From positions 1-7,701 of the forward strand of contig JAFZNF010000145.1 of NCBI GenBank assembly GCA_017553025.1: a DNA stretch of 7,701 nucleotides, written 5' to 3'. The notes below the pieces were generated by a model that saw only the letters and a list, made by a program, of their open reading frames with translations, ran no database searches and was not told where the DNA came from. Position numbers and translations under genes: made by a program. This stretch comes from Clostridia bacterium. Lineage in GTDB: Bacteria > Bacillota_A > Clostridia > UBA1381. Positions 6,491 through 7,701 of this stretch are shown piece after piece. Each line of letters starts with the position of its first letter. Position 1 is the first letter of the stretch.

Positions 6491-6750
6491 GAGCGGTAAT
6501 AACGGTAATAGGCAAAGATAAGGTTGGAATAATTGCAAGAGTCAGCGCACTTTTGAGCGAAAACGGGATAAATATTTTAGATATTTCCCAGACGATAATG
6601 CAGGATATGTTTACAATGATTATGCTTGTAGATATGCAGGAGAAAAAGGTTTCCGATATTTCGGACGGGATAAAGAAAATAGAAGAGGATATGGAACTTT
6701 CAATTCATATCCAAAATGAAGATATTTTCAATCTTATGCATAGAGTATAA
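6487..6750 (+). CDS. Standalone ACT-domain protein, UPF0237 type
   Basis: Small 87-residue protein that is a single ACT domain (beta-alpha-beta-beta-alpha-beta) with no enzymatic part. First strand [10 protein letters not shown] (2-11), the ligand-loop [22 protein letters not shown] (11-32), then [19 protein letters not shown] (32-50) and a second helix [16 protein letters not shown] (55-70). The arrangement matches the UPF0237 family (GcvR-like small ACT proteins), whose members are found beside UPF0210/DUF711 genes in many Bacillota. ACT domains of this kind commonly bind amino acids as dimers, so a sensor or regulatory partner role for the next gene is a reasonable inference; no ligand or function is established. 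It overlaps rlmB by 4 bases and is followed 11 bases later by the DUF711 gene, behind its own SD (AAGGAGA, reusing the TAA stop). Membrane segments and signal peptide are absent. Confidence 0.9.
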   Translation: MRAVITVIGKDKVGIIARVSALLSENGINILDISQTIMQDMFTMIMLVDMQEKKVSDISDGIKKIEEDMELSIHIQNEDIFNLMHRV

Positions 6751-6761
6751 GGAGAAATAAA

Positions 6762-7701
6762 ATGATAAATCCTATTGAAATTCTTGAAACAATCAATATG
6801 ATTGATAAAGAAAACCTTGATATCAGAACAATAACGATGGGCATATCTTTAAAGGACTGCGCAAATCCCAGCGTTGATATTGCCTGCAAGAATATTTATA
6901 AAAAGATAATAAAAAAAGCTGAAAATCTTGTATCAGTAGGCTGTGATATAGAAAAGCAGTATGGTATTCCGATTATAAATAAACGTATTTCGGTCACACC
7001 GATAGCAAATATTGTTGATGCGCTTTCGGAGAAAAGTGTCGAAAACTGTGTAAAAATAGCAAAAATGCTCGATAAGGCGGCAAAAGATGTAGGTGTCGAT
7101 TTTATAGGCGGATATTCAGCCCTTGTGCATAAGGCGATGACGGAGGGCGAGGCGGCTTTGATTGAGTCAATTCCTGAGGCTTTGGCTACTACAGATATAG
7201 TTTGTTCAAGCGTTAATGTGGGCACTACAAAAGCGGGAATAAATATGGACGCCGTTTTAAAAATGGGCGAAATAATAAGGCGTACAGCGGAAAAGACGGC
7301 CGATAAAAACGGCTTTGGCTGTGCAAAGCTTGTAGTGTTTATGAACGCAGTTGAGGATAATCCGTTTATGGCGGGCGCTTTTCACGGCGAAGGCGAGGGC
7401 GAATGTGTCATAAATGTTGGCGTAAGCGGACCCGGGGTTGTCAAATGCGCCTTGGAGAAGGTAAAAGGCGAGCCTTTTGGAATAGTAGCTGAAACCATTA
7501 AAAAGACGGCATTTAAGATAACAAGAATGGGTGAGCTTGTGGCGCAGGAGGCGTCCAAAAGACTCGGTATGCCGTTTGGAATAGTTGATTTGTCACTTGC
7601 GCCTACACCCGCTGTGGGAGATAGCGTTGCGTATATTTTAGAGGAAATGGGACTTGAAAAATGCGGAACGCATGGCACAACAGCGGCTTTAGCACTTTTA
7701 A
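6762..7701 (+). CDS. UPF0210/DUF711 (PFL-like fold) family protein, 3'-truncated by window edge
   Basis: The frame stays open from the ATG at 6762 to the right edge, giving 313 complete codons; the family is usually about 450 residues, so roughly 140 C-terminal residues are missing. Conserved blocks seen: [10 protein letters not shown] (19-28), [16 protein letters not shown] (67-82), [16 protein letters not shown] (112-127), SIPEAL (136-141), [21 protein letters not shown] (145-165), [15 protein letters not shown] (199-213), [12 protein letters not shown] (217-228), [16 protein letters not shown] (245-260), [19 protein letters not shown] (272-290) and [13 protein letters not shown] (301-313). 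Members are cytosolic; structural work places them near the pyruvate-formate-lyase/ribonucleotide-reductase barrel fold, but no reaction is established. The pairing with the ACT gene upstream is conserved, and the SD GGAG (6751-6754) sits 7 bases before the ATG. Cys148 and the Gly-rich HGEGEG region are candidate active-site features, by inference only. Confidence 0.93.
   Translation, partial: MINPIEILETINMIDKENLDIRTITMGISLKDCANPSVDIACKNIYKKIIKKAENLVSVGCDIEKQYGIPIINKRISVTPIANIVDALSEKSVENCVKIAKMLDKAAKDVGVDFIGGYSALVHKAMTEGEAALIESIPEALATTDIVCSSVNVGTTKAGINMDAVLKMGEIIRRTAEKTADKNGFGCAKLVVFMNAVEDNPFMAGAFHGEGEGECVINVGVSGPGVVKCALEKVKGEPFGIVAETIKKTAFKITRMGELVAQEASKRLGMPFGIVDLSLAPTPAVGDSVAYILEEMGLEKCGTHGTTAALALL

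Noticed and set aside
1..7701. Horizontally acquired island, mobile element or defence system
   Set aside because: Codon style (for example frequent AUA) and base composition look even by eye across all genes; no transposase, integrase, tRNA, direct repeats or toxin-antitoxin-like small genes were seen.

Overview
The window reads as a chromosomal housekeeping and amino-acid-metabolism segment from a Gram-positive bacterium, most likely an uncultured member of the Clostridia (Bacillota). The grounds are moderately AT-rich DNA with frequent AUA isoleucine codons, GGAGG-type Shine-Dalgarno sites 6-8 nt before each start, a sigma-A-like promoter, an SMC carrying the clostridial-style C-terminal head, an FtsY without a long acidic N-terminal domain, and a standalone ACT gene paired with a UPF0210/DUF711 gene. 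This placement comes from gene content and motif style, not from a database search. All genes lie on the + strand and no mobile element, tRNA, rRNA or CRISPR array is visible. No gene-free stretch exceeds 63 bases.

Layout. (1) Bases 1-3169 hold the 3' two thirds of smc (its start lies upstream of the window) and ftsY, 9 bases apart and surely co-transcribed. (2) A strong promoter in the 63-base gap drives hom (homoserine dehydrogenase), followed 55 bases later by lysC (aspartate kinase). These are the branch enzyme and the entry enzyme of the aspartate-family pathway (Lys, Thr, Met, Ile). A hairpin terminator follows lysC. (3) rlmB (23S rRNA 2'-O-methyltransferase), a small UPF0237-type ACT-domain gene and a UPF0210/DUF711 gene form a tightly packed second unit. 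The first two overlap by 4 bases (ATGA) and the last runs off the right edge.

How the genes work together. SMC organises and segregates the chromosome, and FtsY is the SRP receptor for membrane protein targeting. LysC makes aspartyl phosphate, and Hom reduces aspartate semialdehyde to homoserine. Neither asd, dap nor thr genes are in the window. The ACT and DUF711 pair is a conserved duo of unknown function, and it is the only part of the window whose biology is not established.

The most notable signals are: an internal GTG start in lysC at codon 246, with the same AGGGGG site and the same 8-base spacing as the main start, predicting a separate beta (ACT-only) subunit; a shortened ACT-like tail on Hom that lacks the usual ligand loop; and the ACT-DUF711 module coupled to rlmB. 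I found no convincing wholly new system; most of the window is ordinary core genome.
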